Shown here piece after piece: positions 8,639 to 18,114 of a DNA stretch of 64,000 nt. Each line of letters starts with the position of its first letter. Position 1 is the first letter of the stretch. The stretch is from Streptomyces longisporoflavus (GTDB lineage Bacteria > Actinomycetota > Actinomycetes > Streptomycetales > Streptomycetaceae): contig NZ_BMTR01000011.1 in the NCBI RefSeq assembly GCF_014649775.1, forward strand, positions 124,001-188,000. Reading direction: 5' to 3'. A program made the translations under genes and the position numbers. The notes beneath the pieces are model-generated. The model searched no databases and had not been told where the DNA came from. It saw only the letters and a program-made list of their open reading frames with translations.

Positions 8639-9124
8639 TCATGCCCGCAGTTCCGCCCACACGGTGAGGCCGGCCCCGGGACCCTCGTCCCGGACACCCC
8701 ACGCGTTGCTCACCGCCTCGACGAGAAGCAATCCCCTCCCGTGCTCATCGTCTGCGTCGGGCCCCTCCTGTGCGGGACGCGGGACACCTGATCCGTATCC
8801 GTCGTCACGCACAGCTATGCGCAGGGTGCCGGGCCGAGTGCAGAGCTCGCAGACGATCCGGTGACTCGCGGTGTGCACGATCGCGTTCGTGACCAGCTCT
8901 GACACCACAAGGGCGGCGGCGTCGCGGCAGTCCTCGCCGATGTTCCAGCCCAGGAGCTGGGCTTTTGCCAGCTGTCTGGCCTCTGCGGCGGAGCCCGGCC
9001 GAGGCACGAGCGCGAAGCTGACGCAGAGCTCGGAGCCGCCATCGGCCCACACGTCGGCGTTAACGCCAACAGGGGCTTCGGCGGCAGCTGTGTGTAACGG
9101 CGCGGGCGGAGTCACAGCATCCAC
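8639..9124 (-). CDS. GHKL ATPase, anti-sigma (RsbW/AbaA-like) regulator
   Basis: 161 aa from the GTG at 9124; the frame is open further upstream to 9217 but that stretch is the divergent promoter region. A histidine-kinase-like ATPase domain without a kinase core: N-box ELVTNAIVHT, G1 box DDGYGSG, G2 box HGRGLLLVEA, and a terminal GLTVWAEL strand. Family members in Streptomyces act as Ser/Thr anti-sigma kinases or as partners of WhiJ-like regulators. The gene is divergent from an XRE-DUF5753 regulator that is followed by a DUF397 gene, the arrangement of whiJ/aba-type loci, which is the main reason to infer a developmental or antibiotic-control role. Confidence 0.82.
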   Translation of the reverse strand: MDAVTPPAPLHTAAAEAPVGVNADVWADGGSELCVSFALVPRPGSAAEARQLAKAQLLGWNIGEDCRDAAALVVSELVTNAIVHTASHRIVCELCTRPGTLRIAVRDDGYGSGVPRPAQEGPDADDEHGRGLLLVEAVSNAWGVRDEGPGAGLTVWAELRA

Positions 9125-9270
9125 TATCGCCCCGCCGGGAACACCTTGGCAAGACCCACTCTGAAAAGTGCACAGTGGCGTGTTCCTTCGAGGCAGCTCG
9201 TGGCACACTGCTCGCAACGGCTCCAGGTGCGGAGTGAATTGGCATTACATGGAGTGCGTGGAGGTAGGAC

Positions 9271-10131
9271 GTGAGCGAACCGCGGTCCGCGCCGACCGTC
9301 GGCCAGGTCGTCCTAGGCCGTCGCTTGCAGGACCTGCGCGAGAGCGCGGGCCTCAAGCGGGAGGAGGCCGCGCGGATTCTCCGCGTGGCCCCCGCCACGG
9401 TCCGCCGCATGGAAATGGCCGAGGTCGCGCTGAAGATCCCGTATCTCCAGCTGCTCCTGAAGTCCTACGGAGTCGCCGACGACGAGGCCGACGCCTTTGT
9501 GACACTCGCCGAGGAGGCGAACAAGCCGGGCTGGTGGCAGCGGTTCCACGACATCCTGCCGGGCTGGTTCAGCATGTACGTCAGCCTGGAGGGGGCGGCC
9601 AGCCTCATCCGGTCCTACGAACCGCATTTCGTGCCCGGTCTGCTGCAGACCGAGGAGTACGCACGGGGTGTGATGCGCTCCGGCGCCATCGGCCAGACCC
9701 GTCCCGAGGACATCGAGCGCTATGTCGCGCTGCGGATGGAGCGCCAGTCCCTGCTCACGCGCGAGGACGCGCCCCGGCTCTGGGTCGTGATGGACGAGAC
9801 CGCCCTGCGCAGGCCGGTGGGCGACGCCGAGGTGATGCGCGAGCAGATCGACAAGCTGCTCGAAGCCGTCGAACTTCCTCATGTGACGCTGCAGATAGCG
9901 CCGTTCGCGGCGGGTCCGCACCCGGGCACGTTCGGACCGTTCGTGCTCTTCCGCTTCGCCATGGCGGAGCTCCCGGACATGGTCTACAGCGAGTACCTGA
10001 CCGGTGCCGTCTATCTGGACGCGCGCACCGAGGTGGCGACCCACCTCGAGGTCATGGACCGCATGGCGGCGCAAGCCGCGACGGCACAACGCACAAAGGA
10101 GCTCCTTCGGGATCTCCGCAAGGAGCTGTGA
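9271..10131 (+). CDS. WhiJ-like regulator: XRE helix-turn-helix plus DUF5753
   Basis: 286 aa from a GTG with GGAGG upstream. Residues about 15-75 form a lambda-repressor-like HTH (RRLQDLRESAGL, KREEAARIL, ATVRRMEMAE). Residues about 95-275 are the DUF5753 effector domain: FSMYVSLEGAA, a SYEPHFVPGLLQTEEYA motif that is highly characteristic, PRLWVVMDETALRRPVG and HVTLQIAPFAAG. Such proteins usually repress target promoters until a small DUF397 partner or GHKL ATPase relieves them. The DUF397 gene begins one base after its stop, so the two are almost certainly translated from one message. The divergent GHKL ATPase completes the set. Confidence 0.92.
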   Translation: MSEPRSAPTVGQVVLGRRLQDLRESAGLKREEAARILRVAPATVRRMEMAEVALKIPYLQLLLKSYGVADDEADAFVTLAEEANKPGWWQRFHDILPGWFSMYVSLEGAASLIRSYEPHFVPGLLQTEEYARGVMRSGAIGQTRPEDIERYVALRMERQSLLTREDAPRLWVVMDETALRRPVGDAEVMREQIDKLLEAVELPHVTLQIAPFAAGPHPGTFGPFVLFRFAMAELPDMVYSEYLTGAVYLDARTEVATHLEVMDRMAAQAATAQRTKELLRDLRKEL

Positions 10132-10440
10132 ATGGATCGACACCGAGCCGGTACGCGACCGGGCTCAAAACCCGGAGCGGGGTCCCGCCCCGAGTCACGG
10201 GACGACTCGCGGATCTACAACGGCATGCCCGCCCGTGATCTCGGCAGCGAGGGCTGGCACAAGCCGTGGAGCGGCGGCAACGGCGGCAATTGCCTGGAGG
10301 CCATGAAGCTGGCCGACGGCCGCGTCGCGGTCCGCCAGTCCGCCGATCCGGACGGCCCGGCGCTGATCTACACGCACGGCGAGATCACCGCGTTCATCCA
10401 GGGAGCGAAGGCGGGGGAGGCCGACTTCCTGCTGTCGTGA
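10132..10440 (+). CDS. DUF397 (BldB-like) small protein
   Basis: 102 aa. The conserved DUF397 core runs from about residue 40 to the end: WHKPWSGGNGGNCLEAMKL, VAVRQSADPDGPALIY and a final ITAFIQGAKAGEADFLL. DUF397 proteins are the small dimeric partners of XRE-DUF5753 regulators; BldB is the known developmental example. The ATG at 10132 directly follows the upstream TGA and is served by AAGGAG inside the upstream gene. This gives an unusually long, basic N-terminal extension of about 30 residues; an internal ATG at 10225 would give a protein of ordinary family length. Which start is used cannot be settled from sequence. Confidence 0.88.
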   Translation: MDRHRAGTRPGSKPGAGSRPESRDDSRIYNGMPARDLGSEGWHKPWSGGNGGNCLEAMKLADGRVAVRQSADPDGPALIYTHGEITAFIQGAKAGEADFLLS

Positions 10441-10713
10441 ATGCCGGGCTGTGTCGTGAGCCGTCACCCGTCGCCGTCGCCCGGGTGGCGGCTCACAGTC
10501 ATGCGTGGCGCCGGGCCGCGGGCCGTGGCGCGTAGTAGATCCGCTCCACGGTGGGCGGGCCGACTGCGGCGGGCAGTAGTCCTGCTCTACCGCGGGCGGC
10601 TCGGCCCGGGATCGCGCCGGGCCGCCGGCCGTGGCGAACGCTGCCCGGCGGGTACGAGACGCGCCGCCGGCATCCTCTTCGCCCAGGCCAGAGGGGCGTC
10701 ACTCCCCGTGTCC
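10441..10713. other. Gene-free gap, DUF397 to gltD
   Basis: No convincing coding frame. Very GC-rich, with a short CGGCCCGG / CCGGGCCG hairpin near 10601-10625 that may serve as a terminator between the convergent genes. Confidence 0.4.
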
Positions 10714-12204
<1,491 letters not shown>

Positions 12205-12297
12205 GGCCGTCTCCCTCGGGTACTTTCGCGTGCTTTCGCAGGCTTTCTCAGGCTTTCGACCCACCGTACGACGGGAGGGCGGGCCAGGCACGTCGGC

Positions 12298-12777
12298 TTA
12301 CGTCAGGGCCAGGATGAAGGACGCCGACGCGGCCAGCGAGGCTCCGACCCGGATGTGGTTCCACAGGGACCACTCACTGACGTACGTACGCCAGTGGTCC
12401 GCGCTCTGCGGCGCCTGCGCGTCGATCTTGCCGAGGGCGTCGTTGCGCGGGACGTTCGCGACGATGGTCACCCCGAACGACCCGAACAGATACAGCGCGC
12501 TGCCGAGAAGCAGCTCCACGGTGCCGTCGTCGGGCCAGAGCACGAAAGTGACGACGGCGACGACCGCGCTGAGGCCTGCGGCGCCCATGAACACGGCCAT
12601 GAACCCGGCGGTGAGAGCCTTGACGTTGATCGACTGCATCGCGGCGATGCCTTGCGCTGCGGGCAGCGCGGCCAGGGCGGGCATCACGAACGTCGAGAAC
12701 GCGATGAACGCTCCCGCGACCAGGCCACTGGCGAGCGCGCTCAGCACGACGAGCACGAAGTATGGTCCCTCGATCAT
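12298..12777 (-). CDS. DUF1772 small integral membrane protein
   Basis: 159 aa from an ATG with GGGAG upstream. Four hydrophobic helices: FVLVVLSALASGLVAGAF, a segment after VMPAL, MAVFMGAAGLSAVVAVVTF and LLLGSALYLFGSFGVTIV. The NVPRNDAL motif after helix three and the final YVSEWSLWNHIR block are typical of DUF1772 (often labelled anthrone-oxygenase-like). The biochemical role in bacteria is not established, so I give no reaction. Upstream lies a 590-base gap rich in repeats; gltD follows downstream on the same strand. Confidence 0.85.
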   Translation of the reverse strand: MIEGPYFVLVVLSALASGLVAGAFIAFSTFVMPALAALPAAQGIAAMQSINVKALTAGFMAVFMGAAGLSAVVAVVTFVLWPDDGTVELLLGSALYLFGSFGVTIVANVPRNDALGKIDAQAPQSADHWRTYVSEWSLWNHIRVGASLAASASFILALT

Positions 12778-12944
12778 GGCAACTCCCGCGTTGTGTAAGG
12801 CAACCGTCAGGTGAGCGAGCCGCAGTGATCCTCCATGGCGCGGCTTCGCACCACAAGTGAATTGCCTCGACGGCGTGGAAGACCATGCGTGGGGCGCGCG
12901 GACGCATGTGCGGGCGTCTGGGGGCGGGGTGCGGAACGCCGGTT

Positions 12945-12998
12945 GCGGGTTGCGGGGCGTGGGTGGGGGGTTGCGGGGTGTGGGTTGTGGGTGTGGGG
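12945..12998 (+). repeat. G-rich tract with quadruplex potential
   Basis: Nine or more runs of three to six G separated by one to four bases on the + strand (for example GGGGCGTGGGTGGGGGG). It lies about 170-220 bases upstream of the DUF1772 start, in the template strand for that gene. Confidence 0.6.
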
Positions 12999-13089
12999 CG
13001 CCGTTTGCGGGTGCGGGTGCGGGCCTCGCGGTCGGGGTTCTCGTCCTCGGACTCGGGCTCGCGGTCGGGGTTCTACTCCTCGGGATCAC

Positions 13090-13350
13090 GGGCCCCTCGG
13101 CTCGGCGCCCTGTGCCCGGCTCCTTCGGCCCGGCTCCCTCGGTCTGGGCCCCTCGGCTCGGCGCCCTGTGCCCGGCTCCTTCGGCTCGGCTCCCTCGGTC
13201 TGGGTCCCTCGGTCCGGGCCCCTCGGCTTGGGGCCCTGTGCCCGGCTCCCTCGGCTCGGCTCCCTCGGTCTGGGCCCCTCGGTCCGGGCCCCTCGGCTCG
13301 GGGCCCTGTGCCCGGCTCCCTCGGCCCAGGGCCCTGGCCCGGCGCCTCTC
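13090..13350 (+). repeat. Imperfect tandem repeats of about 56-70 bases
   Basis: A core GCCCTGTGCCCGGCTCC recurs at about 13106, 13162, 13232 and 13302, with CCCTCGGTCTGGG and CCCCTCGG(C/T)C between. The intervals are 56, 70 and 70 bases, the longer units gaining a GGTCCGGGCCCCTCGG segment. Confidence 0.85.
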
Positions 13351-13370
13351 GCCGCAGGGGCGCCCGTCCC

Positions 13371-14066
13371 TCAGACCGCCACGCCCTCGTGCCCTGGCCG
13401 CTGCCAGGCCCGAAGCACCGCCTCCACCGCAGGGGCGATCCGGCGGCGGGCCTCTCCCCGCGGGACTCCGCTCATGAGGAGCCGGTCGTACGGCGTGTCC
13501 GTGTGCCGGACCGCGGCCACCACCGCCGCCGTCACCGCGGCGGCGGAAAGCGCCCGGCCCGCCGCGCTCCGGCCCACCCGCCCGCTGCCCCGCACCGAAG
13601 CGTGCCCGGCGATCGCACGGGCCCGCTCCTCGGGGCACGCGGGAAAGAGGCGGCGTATCTCGTCCGCGAAGGCCGCCGTGAAGCGCACGTCTTCCGCGGC
13701 CCGGCGCACCGCGTCCCGCGCCCGGCGGCGTGCCCGCGCCTCCGCGTCCGCGAGGCACCGCGACTCGGCCCGGGCGAGCGCCGCCTCCTCCACGAGGACG
13801 CCCTGACGCTCGTACCGTCCCTGCCGCCGGTTGAAGCGGACGACCACCGCCGAGAGCCCGCTCCCCTCGCGGGCCCTGCGGGTCAGCGCGGTGTCGCCGC
13901 GCGGCAGGAAGACCAGATGCCCGAGGTCGGCGCAGTCCAGGCAGCGCGGCTCGGCATCCTCGATGACCAGAAGGGTGAGCGGCCCGCCATGGCACTCCGC
14001 GCAGTGGCGGCGCTTGAGGGGCTGGATGGCGAGAAGTCCGCTACGGGCGAGGGGAATTGATGCCAT
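13371..14066 (-). CDS. DUF2293 domain protein with N-terminal zinc-finger-like cysteines
   Basis: 231 aa from the ATG at 14066. Residues about 20-50 have a CAEC then CLDC arrangement that could bind zinc, followed by an acidic/basic linker and a C-terminal DUF2293 region (PYDRLLMSGVPRGEARRR, VEAVLRAWQRPG). The middle is an arginine-rich helix (EARARRRARDAVRRAAEDV) ending in an IRRLFPACPEERARAIAGHAS block. Family members have no established function; the basic helix and cysteine pairs suggest a nucleic-acid contact, which is inference. It is divergent from the kinase-like gene at 14165, with about 100 bases between. Confidence 0.8.
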   Translation of the reverse strand: MASIPLARSGLLAIQPLKRRHCAECHGGPLTLLVIEDAEPRCLDCADLGHLVFLPRGDTALTRRAREGSGLSAVVVRFNRRQGRYERQGVLVEEAALARAESRCLADAEARARRRARDAVRRAAEDVRFTAAFADEIRRLFPACPEERARAIAGHASVRGSGRVGRSAAGRALSAAAVTAAVVAAVRHTDTPYDRLLMSGVPRGEARRRIAPAVEAVLRAWQRPGHEGVAV

Positions 14067-14164
14067 GAAATGTTCATTCCCCGGCCAGCGGGCGCGTACC
14101 GCCGTGAACGAGGGACTGACGCCGCGACGCAGGCCCCGCCGTCGCGCCGGGACGGCCGTGCATC

Positions 14165-14806
14165 ATGGGACGGGTGCGACTCGAAGCGATCACCTGGGAC
14201 CGGCTCACGGACACCCTCGCCGACCGGCTGCTCGACCTGGAGACGGCCGACGCGAGCCCCTGGCCACGCGTCGCCTTCGACGGGGCACCGGCGGCCGGGC
14301 CCGGCGAGCTGGCCCGGAGCGTCGCCGACGCGCTGCGGGTGCGCGGGCGGTCCGCGCTCGTCGTCGGCACGGAGGGTTTTCTGCGCCCGGCCTCCCTGCG
14401 CCTCGAATACGGGCGCGAGGACGTGGAGGCGTACTACAGCGGCTGGTTCGACACCGGCGCGCTCTGGCGTGAGGTCTTCGGGCCGCTGGACCCGGGCGGC
14501 ACGGGGCGGGTCCTCCCGGACCTGTGGGATCCGGTCACGGACCGCGCCACACGCAGTCCGTACGTACAACTCAAGCCCGGCGCCCTGCTGTTGCTGCACG
14601 GCCCGCTGCTGCTCGGTCACTGGTTCCCCTTCGATCTGACCGTTCACATGAACCTCTCGCCGGGTGCCCTGCGGCGACGTACGGCGCAGAGCGAGCGGTG
14701 GACGCTGCCCGCCTTCGAGCGGTACGAGGCGGAGACGGATCCCGGCGCGGTGGCCGACGTGGTCGTGCGGGCGGACGATCCACGGCATCCGGCGTGGAGC
14801 GGTTGA
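14165..14806 (+). CDS. Uridine-kinase-like P-loop-fold protein with degenerate Walker A
   Basis: 213 aa (ATG at 14165; GTG at 14174 also possible). The layout resembles the small uridine/phosphoribulokinase-like proteins of Streptomyces: RVAFDGAPAAGPGELA at about residue 37, GRSALVVGTEGFLRPASLRLEYG, and a YYSGWFDTGALWREV segment followed by LLLHGPLLLGHWFPFDLTVHM. The place normally taken by GxxxxGK(S/T) reads GAPAAGPGEL, without the lysine, so it may not bind ATP in the usual way. No partner gene is evident. The kinase label is only a fold guess; catalytic activity is doubtful. Confidence 0.65.
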   Translation: MGRVRLEAITWDRLTDTLADRLLDLETADASPWPRVAFDGAPAAGPGELARSVADALRVRGRSALVVGTEGFLRPASLRLEYGREDVEAYYSGWFDTGALWREVFGPLDPGGTGRVLPDLWDPVTDRATRSPYVQLKPGALLLLHGPLLLGHWFPFDLTVHMNLSPGALRRRTAQSERWTLPAFERYEAETDPGAVADVVVRADDPRHPAWSG

Positions 14807-14888
14807 GCGGTTTCGCGGTCGGCGGCTGCGGCTGAGCGGTTGCGGGGGTCTCCCGCGACGGAGAGGCCGGGGAAGTTCCCGAAAGCGC

Positions 14889-14917
14889 TTTTATATGCAC
14901 GTGCATGTAGTTAGAGT
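14889..14917 (+). promoter_or_regulatory. Promoter with palindromic operator in the spacer (PPOX gene)
   Basis: -35-like TTTTAT at 14889-14894, -10 TAGAGT at 14912-14917, 17-base spacer. The spacer starts with a perfect 12-base palindrome ATGCACGTGCAT (14895-14906). The -10 ends 6 bases before the ATG, implying a leaderless message and repressor control by an unknown dimeric regulator. Confidence 0.6.
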
Positions 14918-14923
14918 CTGGGC

Positions 14924-15328
14924 ATGGCAACGGCAGCGATCCACTTCAGCGAATCTGTCCGCACTCTCCTCGACGGCAAGAACTTCGCCAGCGTCGCGAC
15001 GCTCGGCCCCGACGGTGCACCCCAGAACTCTGTGGTGTGGATCAAACGGGAGGGCGACACCGTCCTGTTCTCCTCCACGGCGCGGCGGCAGAAGGTCCGC
15101 AATCTCGAACGCGATCCACGCATCAGCGTCTCGGTGTTCGACCTGGCCAACCCGTACACCTCCACGGAGATCCGCGGAGTCGCCGAGATACTCCCCGACC
15201 CGCACAAGCGGCTGCCCCACGAGCTCGCGCACAAGTACCTCGGCATCGACCCGCCCGGCGAGAAGGACGAGGAGATCCGGGTGATCATCAGGGTGATCCC
15301 GCAGAAGGTCATCGGCTTCGCCCCCTGA
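14924..15328 (+). CDS. PPOX-class flavin/F420-dependent oxidoreductase
   Basis: 134 aa, a single split-barrel domain of the pyridoxamine-phosphate-oxidase-like class. Seen: FASVATLGPDGAPQNSVVWI (strands 1-2, where cofactor-binding residues sit), ADTV-like strand VLFSSTARRQKVRNLERDPRISVSV, and ENPYT-like NPYTSTEIRGVAEILPD, then the terminal IRVIIRVIPQKVIGFAP. In Actinobacteria such proteins usually bind F420 or FMN and reduce small molecules. No ribosome site precedes the ATG; the -10 element is immediately upstream. It stands alone between the kinase-like gene and a CBS protein gene. Confidence 0.85.
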   Translation: MATAAIHFSESVRTLLDGKNFASVATLGPDGAPQNSVVWIKREGDTVLFSSTARRQKVRNLERDPRISVSVFDLANPYTSTEIRGVAEILPDPHKRLPHELAHKYLGIDPPGEKDEEIRVIIRVIPQKVIGFAP

Positions 15329-15444
15329 GGGGTGGACCGCGGGGCCCCGGAATGCGGACCTCCGGTCACCCGGCGAGAATGAAGGGCGCCGGGACTAGCG
15401 GTGCCCCCGCGCCGCGCCGGCCGTCCGGCAACGGGAGGTACCTC

Positions 15445-15864
15445 ATGACCACCGCCGGAGACATCATGCACCGCGGCGCCCAGTGGATCCCCGTACACGA
15501 GACCCTGGACCGCGCCGCACAACTGATGCGTCAGCTCGACGTCGGCGCGCTGCCCATCAGTGACGAGAACGAGCGGCTCTGCGGCATCCTCACCGACCGC
15601 GACATCGTGGTCGGCTGCGTGGCGATGGGACACGACCCGTCCCGGGTGACCGCGGGCGACATGGCCAAGGGCACGCCGCGCTGGATCGACTCGGGGGCGG
15701 GCGTCGACGAGGTTCTCCGGGAGATGAAGAACAGCCAGATCCGCAGGCTTCCGGTCATCGACAACAAACGCCTCGTCGGCATGATCAGCGAGGCCGACCT
15801 CGCCACGCACCTCACCGACGACCAGCTCGCGGGCTGGGTCGAGAGCGTGTACGCGAAGGGCTGA
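15445..15864 (+). CDS. CBS-domain pair protein
   Basis: 139 aa made of two CBS domains: residues about 1-70 (DIMHRGAQWIPVHETLDRAA, VGALPISDENERLCGILTDRDI) and about 75-135 (MAKGTPRWIDSGAGVDEV, IRRLPVIDNKRLVGMISEADLA). CBS pairs bind adenosine ligands such as AMP, ATP or SAM and regulate partner proteins. Free-standing versions of this length are abundant in Streptomyces. The ATG has GGGAGG eight bases upstream. No partner is fused or adjacent. Confidence 0.92.
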   Translation: MTTAGDIMHRGAQWIPVHETLDRAAQLMRQLDVGALPISDENERLCGILTDRDIVVGCVAMGHDPSRVTAGDMAKGTPRWIDSGAGVDEVLREMKNSQIRRLPVIDNKRLVGMISEADLATHLTDDQLAGWVESVYAKG

Positions 15865-15914
15865 CACAGCTGACACCCCGTACAGGAACTAGAGCCGGGA
15901 ACCAGAGCCGGGAA

Positions 15915-17051
15915 CTAGAGCCAGCCGTTGCGGCGGAAGCCGCGGTAGAGGGCGCAACAGGTGGCGACGATGACGCCGATCACCAGTCCGTAGCCGTACT
16001 TCCAGTGCAGTTCGGGCATGTGGTCGAAGTTCATTCCGTACACACCGCAGACCATCGTCGGTACGGCGATCACGGCGGCCCAGGCGGTGATCTTGCGCAT
16101 GTCCTCGTTCTGCGCGACCGTCACCTGCGCGAGATGGGCCTGGAGGATGGAGTTCAGAAGCTCGTCGAAGGCGGCGATCTGCTCCGTGACCCGCTTGAGG
16201 TGGTCGTCGACGTCCCGGAAGTAGGCCTGTATCTCCGGGGCGATCGGCCGCATCGGCTGGGTGGAGAGGATCTGCAGCGGGCGGCCCAGCGGCACCACGG
16301 CCCGCTTCAGCTCGAGAAGTTCGCGCTTGAGCTGGTATATGCGGCCGGGGTCGGCGCGCTCCCCCTCCTTGGAGAACACGTCCATCTCCACTTGGTCGAT
16401 GTCGGCCTGTACGGCGTCCGTCACCACGAGATAGTCGTCCACGACATGGTCGGCGAGCGCGTGCAGCACCGCGCCGGGACCCTGGGCGAGCTGCTCGGGC
16501 GCCGCTTCGAGCTCCTCGCGCAACGGGCCGAGCGAGCCGTGCCGGCCGTGCCGCACGGTGATCACGAACTCCTTGCCGACGAAGACCATGATCTCGCCGG
16601 TGTCCACCACCTCGCTGGTCGCGGTGAGTTCGGCATGCTCCACGTAGCAAACGGTCTTGAAGACGGCGAACAGCGTCTCGTCGTACCGCTCGACCTTCGG
16701 TCGCTGGTGGGCGTGGACCGCGTCCTCCACGGCGAGCGGGTGCAGGTCGAAGAGGTCGGCGATGCCCGCGAACTCCTCCTCCGTCGGCTCGTGCAGCCCG
16801 AGCCAGACGAAGCCGTCGCCGCTCCTGCGGACGCGCTCGACCTCCTGGACGAGATCGTGGCCGCCCTCCTGGCGCACGCCCTTCCGGTACGTCACGCACT
16901 TCACCACCGCCGAGCCCAGCGGGGAGCGGGCGGGGTGGCTCAGGTCCACGCGTTTGTGCTTGCGCACGAACTGGGCGACCCGCGCGACTTTCCGCAGGCC
17001 GCCTACCTTGCGAAGGTTTCCTACCTTTCGCAGGTTGCCTGCCATCGACAT
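15915..17051 (-). CDS. corA: CorA-family magnesium/cobalt channel
   Basis: 378 aa. A large cytoplasmic domain (residues about 40-310) with FVWLGLHEPTEEEF, HPLAVEDAVHAHQRPKVERY and a long coiled-coil stalk, then two C-terminal membrane helices; the first ends with the selectivity motif YGMNF and its loop HMPEL. The protein would form a pentameric Mg2+/Co2+ channel. The N-terminus carries a triple repeat, NLRKVGNLRKVGGLRKV, encoded by direct repeats, basic and unlike the usual family start; it may be an added tail. Ribosome site GAGGAG precedes the ATG. Divergent from the methyltransferase gene. Confidence 0.93.
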   Translation of the reverse strand: MSMAGNLRKVGNLRKVGGLRKVARVAQFVRKHKRVDLSHPARSPLGSAVVKCVTYRKGVRQEGGHDLVQEVERVRRSGDGFVWLGLHEPTEEEFAGIADLFDLHPLAVEDAVHAHQRPKVERYDETLFAVFKTVCYVEHAELTATSEVVDTGEIMVFVGKEFVITVRHGRHGSLGPLREELEAAPEQLAQGPGAVLHALADHVVDDYLVVTDAVQADIDQVEMDVFSKEGERADPGRIYQLKRELLELKRAVVPLGRPLQILSTQPMRPIAPEIQAYFRDVDDHLKRVTEQIAAFDELLNSILQAHLAQVTVAQNEDMRKITAWAAVIAVPTMVCGVYGMNFDHMPELHWKYGYGLVIGVIVATCCALYRGFRRNGWL

Positions 17052-17185
17052 GCGTGGCTCCTCGTTCCGTTGACTTGGCGTGCCAGTCTGCCAGTACGTT
17101 CCGACAGCGCGGCAGGACCCTGGGGGAACGGAGGACTCCGCTCCAGTATTCGGAGCGGCCTCCCATAGGTAAGCCGGACAATCGT

Positions 17186-17191
17186 GATAAT
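17186..17191 (+). promoter_or_regulatory. -10 element of leaderless methyltransferase gene
   Basis: GATAAT, preceded by T, ends 6 bases before the ATG at 17198. No ribosome-binding sequence is present between them. Confidence 0.5.
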
Positions 17192-17197
17192 TGCGTC

Positions 17198-18022
17198 ATG
17201 ACGCTCATCGACGCCCATCTGACCGGCAATCGCAATCGCAATCGGCTTCCAGCGGGAGCGGGAGCGGGTGCGGGTACGGGTACGGGGCAGTGCTCCGAGG
17301 CCTTCTCCGCACTCTTCGACCCCACGACCTTCCGGCACATCGAGCGGCTCGGCATCGGGCCGGGGTGGCGCTGCTGGGAGGTCGGCGCGGGTGGCTTCTC
17401 CGTCGTCTCCTGGCTCGCCAAACGGGTCGGCCCCACCGGGCGGGTCCTCGCGACCGACACGGACATCTCCTGGCAGACGTCGGCCGCCCGGCCGCCGGTG
17501 GAGGTGCGTGTGCATGACGTGGCGGCGGATGTGCCGCCCGGCGGGGGCTTCGACCTGGTCCATGCGCGGCTCGTGCTCGACCGGGTGCCGGACCGGGAGG
17601 CGGCGTTGCGGTCGATGATCCGGGCCCTGCGGCCCGGCGGGCGTCTCCTGGTCGAGGAGGCCGACCCGGCGCTCCAGCCCTTGGCCTGCCCGGACGAGCA
17701 CGGCCCCGCGGAGCAGTTGGCGAACCGGCTGCGGGCCGCGCTCATCGCGGAGCGCGGCAACGATCTCGCCTACGGCCGCGGGCTGCCCCGCCTGCTGCGG
17801 GCGGCGGGCCTGCGCCAGGTGGAGGCCGACGCGTACTTCCCTCTGGCGTCGCCCGCCTGCGCGGCCCTGGAAACGGCCACGATCCTCCACTCCCGCACGT
17901 CCCTGACCTCGGCGGGCCTGACCACGGAAGCAGACATCGCGGACCACCTGGCGAACATCACGGCGCAGCCCCTGGACCTGGCAACGGCCCCCTTGATCTC
18001 CACCTGGGGCAGAAAGCCGTAA
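17198..18022 (+). CDS. SAM-dependent methyltransferase
   Basis: 274 aa. Class I Rossmann methyltransferase: motif I CWEVGAGGFSVVSWLAKRVG (the family glycine loop), ATDTD acidic end of strand 2, FDLVHARLVLDRVPD (motif IV-like) and ALRPGGRLLVEEAD (post-II). The C-terminal third is substrate-specific. An insertion before the fold, NRNRNRLPAGAGAGAGTGTGQ, is encoded by six-base repeats (17225-17290) and is probably disordered. Substrate unknown; similar proteins occur widely as orphan methyltransferases. Divergent from corA. Confidence 0.88.
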   Translation: MTLIDAHLTGNRNRNRLPAGAGAGAGTGTGQCSEAFSALFDPTTFRHIERLGIGPGWRCWEVGAGGFSVVSWLAKRVGPTGRVLATDTDISWQTSAARPPVEVRVHDVAADVPPGGGFDLVHARLVLDRVPDREAALRSMIRALRPGGRLLVEEADPALQPLACPDEHGPAEQLANRLRAALIAERGNDLAYGRGLPRLLRAAGLRQVEADAYFPLASPACAALETATILHSRTSLTSAGLTTEADIADHLANITAQPLDLATAPLISTWGRKP

Positions 18023-18114
18023 CAAAACGAAACCATGCGGCCGGACCCCGCCAACCCTTCGCTGCGGTCGGGGGGCGGACGGCAAGGACGAACGCACCGG
18101 CGCGGCCCGCCCCC

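Larger units (their letters stand above)
12778..13370. other. Repeat-rich gene-free gap
   Basis: About 590 bases without a supported gene. From the DUF1772 start it holds a probable promoter zone, a G-rich tract (12945-12998), two imperfect copies of a GCGGTCGGGGTTCT-containing unit (13030-13080) and then imperfect long tandem repeats up to the stop of the DUF2293 gene. Open frames across it are by-products of the repeats. Confidence 0.7.

Noticed and set aside
12835..13477. Overlapping open frames across the 13-kb repeat region
   Set aside because: Made of repeat translations (LGALCPAPSA-like); no ribosome site and no codon bias typical of genes.
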